Shown here: positions 26,001 to 31,399 of the stretch, one piece after another
Position numbering within the stretch: the stretch's first letter is position 1
Layout of the letters: each line of letters starts with the position of its first letter
Assembly: GCF_039555335.1 (NCBI RefSeq)
Contig: NC_092628.1
Location: forward strand, 33,316,965 to 33,380,964
DNA length: 64,000 nt
Origin: Amphiura filiformis
Lineage: Eukaryota > Echinodermata > Ophiuroidea > Amphilepidida > Amphiuridae
Direction of reading: 5' to 3'
Made by a program: the position numbers and the translations under genes
The notes under the pieces: generated by a model
Seen by the model: only the letters and a program-made list of their open reading frames with translations
What the model was told of the DNA's origin: nothing
Databases searched by the model: none

Positions 26001-29000
26001 CAGTGCGATATATTCAAAAATTGTTTTAACCTATCACAGGTCATTTACAGCAGACGGAACGGAATATAAACACAAAATAATAAAGTCATTAGTCATTCTC
26101 TAATAATTAAATACAATAAAGTAGATCATCACTTTCTGTGTGACCCACAGGAAATGGAGATGCCTGGTTTGGTTTGATGACACAATCTGGCAACACTCTT
26201 ATCTGGTCCGATGGCTCTCCATTAAGCTACGAATCATGGGCTGGAAAAGCGAGGAAAGAAGGACATTTATGCTTCCATATGACAGCAAGATACGGATATG
26301 GCTGGGAAGAAAGCGGCTGCGGAATCAGGAAAAGATTTGTGTGTGAAGTTGAAGGTAAATGTTCGACACTTTTTGCCACATAATGTTTTAGTAATAAAGA
26401 GGTACTTCGTGATCCACAGCTTCACCCCCGCTCACTCTAAAGAAACCTGGGACTACATCAGGATTGTGTACAATAGGATTGTTGCAGATTCAGTCGTTTG
26501 ATAAGATATTGTCCTATTTGTGTTTTCGAGCTGTTGACTGCAGCCCGATATTGCAGCACAGTGCAATTGCCTTTGGGGCGCTACAATACATGTAATAACG
26601 TAACGCGTCAGAGGTAACGCGTATATATCAATGCCCAAATCAACCGAAATTGTGGAAAGAAGTGTTTTTCGAGGATATCTTTTGAATTGCACCCTATAAT
26701 TCCAATGATCACGCTGAATGTATTGTTGCAATTCCTATTTGTGGAAGCCAGCTAATAATAGATAATAATGATACATCTTGTGTTATCTTTTTCGTGAAGT
26801 TATGTCTTAATTTCATTTCATGCCATTGATCATTTGATTTTTATCTTCTTCAATTTGTTATAGGCGATGGCAGTATGTATCCACAAGCCCGTAATCCTCT
26901 TTGCACACCCACCACTCTACCTCCACCGACAACCACCACACCACCTCCACCAACCACAACAAAATCTACCACTACAGAACGGCGAACAACTACCAAGCCT
27001 ACAACAACACGAACAACCACAACAAAACCCACCACAGTACGGCGAATAACTACCAAACCTGCAACGACGACACGACCAACCACAACAAATCCCACCACAG
27101 TACGGCGAACAACTACGAAACCGGCAACGACGACACGACCAACCACAACAAAACCGACCACAGTACAGCGAACAACAACTACCAAACCTGCAACAACACT
27201 GAAGAGGACCAGTACTTCAGAAACAACTACAGGTACAACTAGTGTCCCCACAACCACCACAATAAATATCAAAATTGACGAGTTTCAAAGTCTACCTCCT
27301 AAAGCATCTCAGACAATGCCAATTACAGGTACGGTAAAACTATTATACATATAAGGTACAGTCCACCGGAGTTAATGCAGATTAATGCTTCAGCACTGCC
27401 CCCAACATTTCAAATTGGAGAATGTGCCACACTAACCAATGTGAGTAACTTGAGGGCAGTGTTGAGGTCAGGCCAGAATTCAAATATAATTTTAGTTTGT
27501 GATTAATAAAAACAGTTGAAAAAAAGACTTTGTCCAGAAACAAGCCAAAATATAGAGCTATTTCATTATGAAAGAAATTAAAAAATAAACAAAACAAAAG
27601 GGAAAAAGAGTGTGTTTTCCCAGAAATACCAGTTAACACTACTGATTATTTATACTTAGCATAGGACAGGTATTGAAAGAGCATTTGGCCTGGAACTCAA
27701 TCTGCATTAACTGAGGTAGACTTCACCTACAACTCATGTATGATTACATGCAAACAAAATGCATAATATTATCAGTTAAAATCATTTCTAAATCGCTATG
27801 TTCTGCCTTTATATTCAATTAATAATTTATACGAGTGGATATTTATACGAATAGTGGTAGATAAAATTGAATAAAGAGAACTTCATTCAACACTACACTA
27901 TTTTTTTCGCACACCTGTAACGTTTTCACTTCAGCAGATTGTAATGCTGTGAGGATATCTTGTCTACAATCAGGATATCCCTTTCTGATGACGTCATGTG
28001 ATCGATCATACATGCAGTAGCATTTTTGGATTCTCACTCATATTCTCACAGTAATTTTGTTTCTGATTGTAATAACTTTTTCATTACTTCTAATTCTTAC
28101 AACAGGCATTCTCGTCGGTACCTTGATAGCAGTATTCCTAATTGTCTTCTTGTGTTTGGGAGGAATTGTCTTCGTAGTCAGGTAAGACGGGACACTCGTA
28201 TTAGCTGCCTTTGGACTATTATAGCTTTACCCTTTTTAAAACGGGAATGAAGTCAGTTGGCAAAATAGTTTTCATTTAAGCAGTCAAGTTAGCTCAATCG
28301 ATAAGGCATTCGAGTGATTCGACTATATGGTGCAAGAGGTCTACCAAAGAAAGGCGACCTCTCTCTCATGACAAACTACCGTGGTATTTCGCTTATGTCC
28401 ATTGCCGCAAAAGTGTACAACAAGATCCTTTTGAACAGGATCCGACCTCACATTGATCCTTTACTGAGAAGTAACCAGGCTGGCTTTAGATCAGGTCGCA
28501 GCTGTGCTCAGCAAATACACATTTTGAGGAGGATCATGGAAGGCTTCAAGGAGTACCAACTTCCCTTGACAGTCACCTTTGTGGACTTCAAAAAAGCCTT
28601 CGACTCCATCAACAGGTCCGTCATGTTTTCAGTGCTGCGGCATTATGGAATACCAAAGGTTGTGGTAAATGCCATCCAGCTGCTCTACGAGGACTCCAAT
28701 AGTGCCGTTATGGTAGATGGAAGTATCTCAGAGCCTTTCCATGTAACATCTGGAGTGCTTCAAGGTGATGTGTTGGCACTGTTCCAGCTCATTATCCTGG
28801 TAGACTACCTTCTGAAGAAATCAACTTCTGGAATTGACGCTGGAATTGTTACCTACCCACGTCGGTCAAGCAGGTATCCTGCTAGGATGCTGTATGACCT
28901 GAATTTTGCTGATGATATTGCCCTGTTGGAATCTTCCATAGCCCGGGCCCAGTCGCAGCTTACTAGGACTGCAACTGCAGCAGCAGATCTAGGCCTTGTC

Positions 29001-30530
29001 ATCAGCGCACCTAAGACAGAATATATGACTGCAAACTGTAACGCCCAACCAGCACTTGAAGTCTGTGGTAGTACCATCAACCATGTCACAGCCTTCAAGT
29101 ACTTAAGGGTTCAAAGATGGGCTCTAGAGCTGGAGATCTAAAAAGAAGAAAAGCACTAGCCTGGGCAGCTTTCTGGAAACTGGAACGCCTTTGGAGAAGC
29201 CCATCCCTGCCAATCGAAACAAAAATCAAGATGTTTGAGACAACTTGTGCATGTACTCTCTTTCTGTACGGGTGCGAGTAATGGGTAATCAACAAGGACA
29301 TGGAAAACAAGATCAATGCCTTTGCAACATCTTGCTACAGTCATGTTAAACATCAAGCGTGTGGATCGGATTCCAAATGAAACCATCTACAATCTGACCA
29401 ACACCACTCCACTGGTTGCCAGAGTCAAGATTCATCAACTCAGTTTCTTGGTCATATTCTGCGTCTGTGAAAGAATATGCCCTTTATATTCCACAATATG
29501 GGAAGAGGAAACCGGGACGGCCGCGCACACTGTACTTACAGTATGTCCAGCACCTCCTGGGAGATATACTGAAGGGATGCTACAGCCAAACAAACTTGTT
29601 TCGCTATGCCCAAGATCGCAATAGTTGGAGAAAGCTTGTAGTCGCATGCTCCGCAGCCGACTGATGATGATTATGCAAGAGATCGCTGGAAATTAGGAAC
29701 TTATAAACCCTTTATTCTGAATAAAATTTGAAATGCACTTCTGAATGTTGCATAGCCGTTATGTCACTTTTGTCACATATATGTCATTTATTTTCAATGC
29801 ATGTTCTTCGTTTTATTACAGACGCAGAAGACTCGCATCTGATCCCGAAGATCATAAAGAGTTTGTTGAGAAATCAACGTATTCAAGTGACCAAGCCACC
29901 AGCGAAACCGGTTCTGAAGAAACGGAAGAATCTGGGTCGTCATCCGGGAACATGTTCCGTTTTGCCCCCTATCGCAGTAGCAAACGCGTTAACCCAGATG
30001 AAAAACTTAAAAAGAGTACGTATAAATATAACGGTGCATTTGAGCCTGTGTATGACGAATTGCACGAAGGCAACATTTACAGCGAATCACCAACTGCTAT
30101 GTTGCCAAAATATATGCAGGAAAACGGATGGAATGGCGATGTGATTTACGCTTCGACAATAGAGGTACAAAATGCCGATAATGAACCACGATCTGTATCC
30201 ACACCTGGCATAGATCAAGATGCAAAAGATGAGCACTACGGAAGTCTGCACAAAAAGAACTTACGCGGGGGTTTAAGAGGAAATTCACCCGAAAGTATAA
30301 AGGGTAGTTTGCGGGGCAGCTTACGGGGAGGTTTACGGGGCAGCTTACGTGGTAGTTTGCGAGGAAGCCTTCGTGGAAAGAATGCGAGCATTCGTAAGAC
30401 AGGTTCCGTCGTTCAGAAGCGGAAGCAGCCTAAGCGTCCAAAACTTCAGAAAGCGAAAAGTGTAAAGAAAATGCCAACAAAAACATCAGACGATATTAAG
30501 AGTGTACATCTAGACAGTGTGTTTTATTAA
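4975..30530 (+). CDS. SRCR-SRCR-SRCR-CTLD-mucin stalk-TM receptor gene (11 exons)
   Basis: Predicted type I membrane receptor, a candidate pattern-recognition or adhesion molecule at the cell surface. Exons: 4975-5032, 20706-21025, 21457-21711, 23318-23401, 23716-23976, 24518-24580, 24867-25061, 26151-26354, 26864-27328, 28106-28181, 29822-30530. Approximate residues, counting one missing base as present: signal peptide 1-19, SRCR1 21-126, SRCR2 127-239, SRCR3 240-347, C-type lectin domain 348-480, Thr/Pro-rich stalk 481-635, transmembrane helix 637-659, basic tail 661-896. Every extracellular junction is phase 1, typical of shuffled domains; the TM/tail junction is phase 2. Exon lengths sum to 2690 nt, one short of 897 codons, which matches the single-base loss seen in exon 2. 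SRCR and CTLD assignments rest on their cysteine spacing and WGT, LDDVNC, GWG, WFGL and WSDG motifs. Ligand and signalling partner are unknown. Exon 1 is linked only by phase and orientation across a 15.7-kb intron. Confidence 0.82.
5105..5345. repeat. AGTCCGAA / TTAGGG composite repeat, copy 1
   Basis: ttcgctagtccgaaaaaatt and cgctagtccgg precede a GGTTAGGGTTAGGG core; the other side has ggactatagcgtac. Related composites lie at 16750-16830 and 20345-20525. Confidence 0.55.
6785..6965. repeat. Dispersed direct repeat, copy 1 (partner at 7505-7685)
   Basis: About 170 bp shared with 7505-7685 at an estimated 85-90% identity, e.g. agacaagggaatgtgttaac and gcagtggcctatttagc. Both copies read G-L/I-RQGNVLT in one frame, resembling the RT motif GxRQGDxLS, so a LINE origin is possible but unproven. 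Confidence 0.65.
7505..7685. repeat. Dispersed direct repeat, copy 2
   Basis: Partner of 6785-6965; contains aggcaagggaatgtgttaac, gcagtggcctatttagcacg and tccaaagaacgtgaacacta. Confidence 0.65.
8428..8459. repeat. Perfect 32-bp palindrome
   Basis: Two 15-base arms (taccaaagactcatt and its complement) around TT. Could form a short hairpin; function unknown. Confidence 0.85.
8760..9310. repeat. 127-bp tandem repeat carrying DR1-like sites
   Basis: Four to five units of about 127 bp, starting near 8781, 8908, 9035, 9162 and 9290 when aligned on tgacctttgacc. Other shared words are aatgtcataaggatcattgc and gaccccttaatgacctta. The complement GGGTCAAAGGTCA is a perfect nuclear-receptor DR1 half-site pair in units 2 and 3, and degenerate in the others. 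Confidence 0.8.
9440..9525. repeat. Short tandem repeat (AGTAAGCTAGTAA)
   Basis: Eight or so interleaved copies of gtaagctagtaa and cttagtaa. Simple minisatellite with no coding potential. Confidence 0.85.
9979..10012. repeat. 34-bp near-perfect palindrome
   Basis: catagaccct ... agggtctatg around gaaattaatttc, with one mismatched pair. Possible hairpin of 17-bp arms. Confidence 0.8.
10925..11052. mobile_element. hAT-like MITE end
   Basis: Minus-strand end CAGTGGCTCCGGAACCGG (plus 11032-11049) followed inward by GC-rich then AT-rich sequence with repeated ccctaaaattat. A partner end was not found. Confidence 0.35.
11444..11831. mobile_element. TTAA-flanked palindromic MITE, copy 1
   Basis: Starts TTAA-GGGGGTACTACACCC and ends GGGTGTAGTACCCCC-TTAA. 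The arms stay complementary inward (ggggcaaggacta near 11566 and its complement near 11730). TTAA at both borders suggests a piggyBac- or Kolobok-type target site. Copies at 57638 and 63834. Confidence 0.85.
11858..12013. mobile_element. Palindromic MITE, 156 bp
   Basis: About 45-bp inverted arms (tataattgaagaccgaatta ... and its complement ending at 12013), including agactagtttgcgtctgacg. The loop of about 65 bp is GC-rich. Lies 26 bp from the preceding MITE. Confidence 0.85.
14400..14525 (-). mobile_element. tRNA-derived SINE fragment
   Basis: Minus-strand tRNA-like head: B box in ggctcgaactcgcaatcc, A-box region in ggcagagcccgtaccgctg. Shares agcgccttgaccaagagcac with the SINE at 150-480. 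Confidence 0.55.
14526..16370. other. AT-rich intronic stretch, nothing recognised
   Basis: No coding, RNA or repeat signal that I could support over this interval beyond short AT-rich words and a single TAGGCCTA each near 14707 and 15625. Confidence 0.4.
16375..16575 (-). mobile_element. tRNA-derived SINE
   Basis: Minus-strand B box in ggttcgaacccacaaccttt, A-box region near 16550 (cattgagctaagcg). The body extends left to about 16375 with cgtagccaggattagctccc. Confidence 0.55.
16750..16830. repeat. AGTCCGAA / telomere-like composite repeat, copy 2
   Basis: cattagtccgaaaacc followed by a CTAACCCTAA-type core; partial compared with the copy at 20345-20525. Confidence 0.4.
17005..17150. mobile_element. 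GC-rich palindromic MITE, diverged copy
   Basis: gatgaagtcgaaactcgacc at one end and ggttaatcgccggtcgatca at the other, with several CCGGCGGT/ACCGCCGG words inside. Compact relative at 25181-25275. Confidence 0.6.
17330..17620. repeat. Degenerate CCTAAC telomere-like tract
   Basis: Many AACCCTAA/TAACCCTGAC variants on both sides of the MITE at 17431-17568. Too degenerate to be a recent telomere insertion. Confidence 0.6.
17431..17568. mobile_element. hAT-like MITE
   Basis: Ends CAGTGACGTAGC and GATACGCCACTG, an imperfect terminal inverted repeat of the common CAGTGGCGTA type, inserted in a telomere-like CTAACC-rich tract (17330-17620). Interior has a G run and is non-coding. Confidence 0.55.
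17690..17995. repeat. 20-bp minisatellite (GTCATGGTGGGTCAAGGG)
   Basis: About twelve imperfect units. One frame is open and reads VSWWVK-like repeats, but there are no splice or start signals and the open frame is explained by the period. Confidence 0.85.
18221..19465. mobile_element. Outer DNA element with CACTGTAAAAACA inverted ends
   Basis: Perfect 13-bp terminal inverted repeat (18221-18233 and 19453-19465), with TA on both sides. Each end zone has several GTGTTTAGAAA or ATGTTTAGAAT words. The middle is replaced by a second element at 18314-19338. Confidence 0.75.
18314..19338. mobile_element. Inner element with CAGTGCCGCCGA inverted ends
   Basis: 12-bp perfect inverted ends (18314-18325, 19327-19338). 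Contains 15- and 12-base G and C runs near 18330 and 19230. An array at 18370-18790 repeats GGGCCCGTAAAA and TCTTTTCTTTGC words in both orientations, and acgcttcgcgcgcatttgtc occurs at two places (about 18938 and 19084). No transposase frame. Confidence 0.7.
19660..20080. repeat. Degenerate direct duplication
   Basis: agatcggtaagca(tgg) and cggtaagcagct near 19690-19725 recur near 20008-20025, with similar following sequence (catg...aatagcaagggta / aataggaagggta). About 300 bp apart; origin unclear. Confidence 0.45.
20345..20525. mobile_element. Palindromic AGTCCGAA element with TTAGGG core, copy 3
   Basis: Outer arms cccgtcagtccgaaacac / ggttcggactgacggg and an inner palindrome from (TTAGGG)n to (CCCTAA)n around 20440-20490. 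It lies about 180 bp before receptor exon 2. Confidence 0.65.
20706..21025 (+). CDS. Receptor exon 2: SRCR domain 1, with a 1-base frameshift
   Basis: Acceptor ttatacag, donor TCAG|GTAAAA, phase 1 to phase 1. Reads GDVRLLHGTSSHEGLVQI, then, after a shift of one base at the TTTT run 20760-20763, WGTICHDEWDNADASVVC, a FFGSGTGEIWLDDVNC stretch, HRGWGVENC and ASVICS: a whole SRCR domain with six cysteines. The exon is 320 nt where a phase 1-1 exon needs 321. Without the missing base translation stops at TAG 20837-20839. Confidence 0.85.
21026..21456 (+). other. Receptor intron 2
   Basis: AT-rich, with a (TTA/ATC)n microsatellite at 21365-21445 ending 11 bp before the acceptor. Nothing else seen. 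Confidence 0.7.
21457..21711 (+). CDS. Receptor exon 3: SRCR domain 2, N-terminal part
   Basis: Acceptor actcaag, donor GCTG|GTTAGT, 85 codons, phase 1-1. Contains VRLLGPAPHFGRIEVQYGD, then WIPVCG, SDAAANIVCKQLGFEDGG and a final FTDC, the expected order of an SRCR domain. The acceptor is preceded by an ATT/TAT-rich microsatellite rather than a normal polypyrimidine tract. Confidence 0.85.
22025..22130 (-). mobile_element. tRNA-derived SINE in receptor intron 3
   Basis: Minus-strand tRNA-like head with A box in gcggcctaatggtgagggc and B box GGGTTCGAATCCCGCG (plus about 22066-22081). Acceptor-stem pairing is absent, so not a functional tRNA. Confidence 0.6.
22621..23158. mobile_element. Long imperfect palindrome in receptor intron 3
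   Basis: aagggctctggtaacaatgt at the left is matched by complement at the right (acgttgttaccagagccctt). A second pair of inner arms (ctcgaagtaaaatttataaa, ctaatgacatgtacttaaag) runs toward a centre near 22950. Non-coding MITE-like structure. Confidence 0.75.
23318..23401 (+). CDS. Receptor exon 4: SRCR domain 2, C-terminal part
   Basis: Acceptor ataacag, donor AATG|GTAAGT, 28 codons, phase 1-1. Reads SISDCLYNVNTIACTSDR followed by QAVVFCNG, the conserved last third of an SRCR domain, completing the six cysteines begun in the preceding exon. Confidence 0.85.
23716..23976 (+). CDS. Receptor exon 5: SRCR domain 3, N-terminal part
   Basis: Acceptor tttttcaag, donor GCAG|GTGAGA, 87 codons, phase 1-1. 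Begins GDLLNGFRLVDGN, continues with GRLQIRLF, LDICGEDIEND, SYTCKELGYADGHAV and VSQCNA. This is the most divergent of the three SRCR domains: it lacks the usual WGTVCDD tryptophan context. Confidence 0.82.
24082..24308. mobile_element. Palindromic MITE in receptor intron 5
   Basis: Ends gatgaaatccacactacccc and ggggtagtgtggatttt; inside are paired CTTCCACA/TGTGGAAG words. A fragment of the same family lies at 32880-33025. Confidence 0.7.
24518..24580 (+). CDS. Receptor exon 6: SRCR domain 3, C-terminal part
   Basis: Acceptor atcacag, donor TTTA|GTAAGT, 21 codons, phase 1-1. Reads DGCTLEVQELSCSRAAGVSC plus F. It closes SRCR3 with a much shortened C-terminal third, missing the usual aspartate-rich segment before the final cysteine. 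Confidence 0.75.
24711..24839. mobile_element. 129-bp palindrome directly before exon 7
   Basis: Arms of about 55 bp, including gagtgcgtactttgatttgg and its complement, around tgtatgctttctcaacc. It ends 27 bp before the lectin exon and overlaps the probable branch-point region. Confidence 0.8.
24867..25061 (+). CDS. Receptor exon 7: C-type lectin domain, N-terminal half
   Basis: Acceptor ccccatag; 65 codons. Shows SNCPDGYTAFQNSCYKVYE, CDAELVCQSSGHLVDI and EEHQFVTNLL, the long-form CTLD start with the added N-terminal cysteine pair. The donor is ACTAG|GCAAGT, a GC-AG intron with otherwise perfect consensus, and phase 1 continues correctly into the next exon. Confidence 0.85.
25181..25275. mobile_element. 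95-bp GC-rich palindromic MITE
   Basis: gatgaaatcaaaactcg and cgagatttgatttcatc as inverted ends, then GGTTGACCGCCGG / CCGGCGGTCAACC words. In the GC-AG intron between the two lectin exons. Confidence 0.8.
25690..26053. mobile_element. Palindromic MITE, related to 47425-48046
   Basis: Shares aactacaatagcaataggtt, aatatatcgccctgcactac, gattgaatacaatac and ccacgtgaacg words with the two copies in the sulfatase gene. Inverted arms are recognisable but worn. Confidence 0.6.
26151..26354 (+). CDS. Receptor exon 8: C-type lectin domain, C-terminal half
   Basis: Acceptor gacccacag, donor GAAG|GTAAAT, 68 codons. Contains GNGDAWFGLMTQSG, LIWSDGSPLSYESW, a HLCF cysteine, WEESGCGIRKRFVCE. Neither an EPN nor a QPD triplet is present at the sugar-specificity loop (SPLS instead) and the WND calcium motif is absent, so canonical calcium-dependent sugar binding is unlikely. 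Confidence 0.87.
26864..27328 (+). CDS. Receptor exon 9: Thr/Pro-rich mucin-like stalk
   Basis: Acceptor gttatag, donor ACAG|GTACGG, 155 codons, phase 1-1. After a short segment with one cysteine it becomes Thr/Pro/Lys/Arg repeats of the form TTTKPTTVRRTTTKPATT, recurring about four times at the DNA level with a period near 66 bp. Such stalks are usually heavily O-glycosylated and lift the ligand-binding head off the membrane. The last 40 residues are less repetitive and lead to the membrane. Confidence 0.8.
27329..28105 (+). other. Receptor intron 9, nothing recognised
   Basis: AT-rich; no coding or repeat signature I could support. Confidence 0.5.
28106..28181 (+). CDS. Receptor exon 10: transmembrane helix
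   Basis: Acceptor cttacaacag, donor TCAG|GTAAGA, entering in phase 1 and leaving in phase 2. Encodes ILVGTLIAVFLIVFLCLGG then IVFVV and an arginine stop-transfer residue: one membrane span of about 23 residues with no charged residue inside. Confidence 0.85.
28311..29680 (+). mobile_element. 5'-truncated RTE-like LINE in receptor intron 10
   Basis: Reverse transcriptase from motif 1-2 (LMTNYRGISLMSIAAKVYNK, AGFRSGRSCAQQIHILR), VDFKKAFDSI, SGVLQGDVLALFQLI, LNFADDIALLES (catalytic FADD box) through the thumb. A frameshift near 29105 and a stop at 29279 interrupt the C-terminal region, which ends with GRPRTLYLQYVQHL, WRKLVVACSAAD and a TGATGATGAT tail. The endonuclease is missing. Sense to the host gene. 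A tRNA-like A-box string (tagctcaatcgataaggc) abuts its left end. Confidence 0.85.
29822..30530 (+). CDS. Receptor exon 11: cytoplasmic tail with GSLR repeats
   Basis: Acceptor tttattacag, stop TAA at 30528-30530. Begins RRRRLASDPEDHKEFVEK directly after the membrane span, then a Ser/Glu-rich segment, tyrosines in YDEL and YGSL contexts (YxxL sorting or SH2-type motifs), then a 12-bp repeat at 30261-30377 giving LRGG, SLRG, SLRG, GLRG, SLRG units. A Lys/Arg-rich segment follows and the protein ends in VFY, a possible class II PDZ ligand. No death, TIR or kinase domain is present. The length of 236 residues and open frame through repeats argue that it is maintained. Confidence 0.8.
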
Positions 30531-30603
30531 TATTACATCATTGGACAATTTGATTTTTACCCGGGATTTTTACGCCAGCTCTTAACTCTGTTTGCGCTTG
30601 TGT

Positions 30604-31397
30604 AATGTATAAGAGAGTGAAAAACTCACTCCCCCAAAGAGTCAGAAGAATGAGTAAAAACCACTGCTAAAAGAGTGGAAACCACTCTTTCAAGGTATGA
30701 TATACCGTAAAATGGGGTAACTTTGGTCAGCGGGGTAACTTTGGTCGGTCAAATATATTTTTTTAAAAGGTCATATTTTCATTCAGCAATATTGTTTTTA
30801 GTCATACTTGGTGTCAATTTGTTAAGAAATATATTTGGATGAAATAATAGTCGCTCATGTCCAATTTCCTCGAAATTTACGAAAACATCGGGATTTTTGA
30901 CCAAAAATGAGCATTTTTTTACACTTTTGTCAGAAAAAATAAAAATCGATATTTATGAGCATGGATGTGCGCTTGATTATTTTTTCAAGGGGTCAAAATA
31001 ATGTCACAAAAAATAACAACTTGCCCATATACAGCGAAGATCACTTTTTTTGATGGGATGTAATAGTCTGACCAAAGTTGCCCCAAATGAGGGGTAACTT
31101 TGGTCAGGCTATTTCTAACCCCTAGGGCACCCTTACAAAATTATTTAAAAATATTTTTCAACTTCAAGGTGTAGAAGGGAACCCTAATGTCATGAAACAG
31201 ATATAATTAGAAATAGAACTGGTTTTGTTTAGAAGCAGTGGTTTAAAAACTCTGAAAAGTGCCCAAAGTTACCCCATTTTACGGTACATGATATAAGGGA
31301 CATTGCTAAAGAGTATACGTCCCTTATCTTACCTTTGGGGGAATTTGGACTCTTCTCACTCTTTTGGAGAGGGAGTTTTTCACTCTTTTACATTAAT
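30604..31397. mobile_element. Palindromic element just after the receptor stop, interrupted by another MITE
   Basis: Left arm taatgtataagagagtgaa, aaactcactcccccaaa; right arm with matching complements (gagggagtttttcactctt). The paired arms are separated by the complete element 30713-31286. It lies 74 bp after the stop codon and so may be part of the 3' UTR. Confidence 0.7.
30713..31286. mobile_element. Nested MITE with TACCGTAAAATGGGGTAACT ends
   Basis: Terminal arms taccgtaaaatggggtaact / agttaccccattttacggta, with further copies of ggggtaactttggtc inside (near 30739 and 31093) and one inverted (31068). AT-rich core; no transposase. Confidence 0.85.
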
Positions 31398-31399
31398 TA

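Noticed and set aside
26850-27272. Minus-strand ORF of 140 residues rich in Val
   Set aside because: Antisense shadow of the Thr/Pro-rich stalk exon; period-three repeats open several frames.
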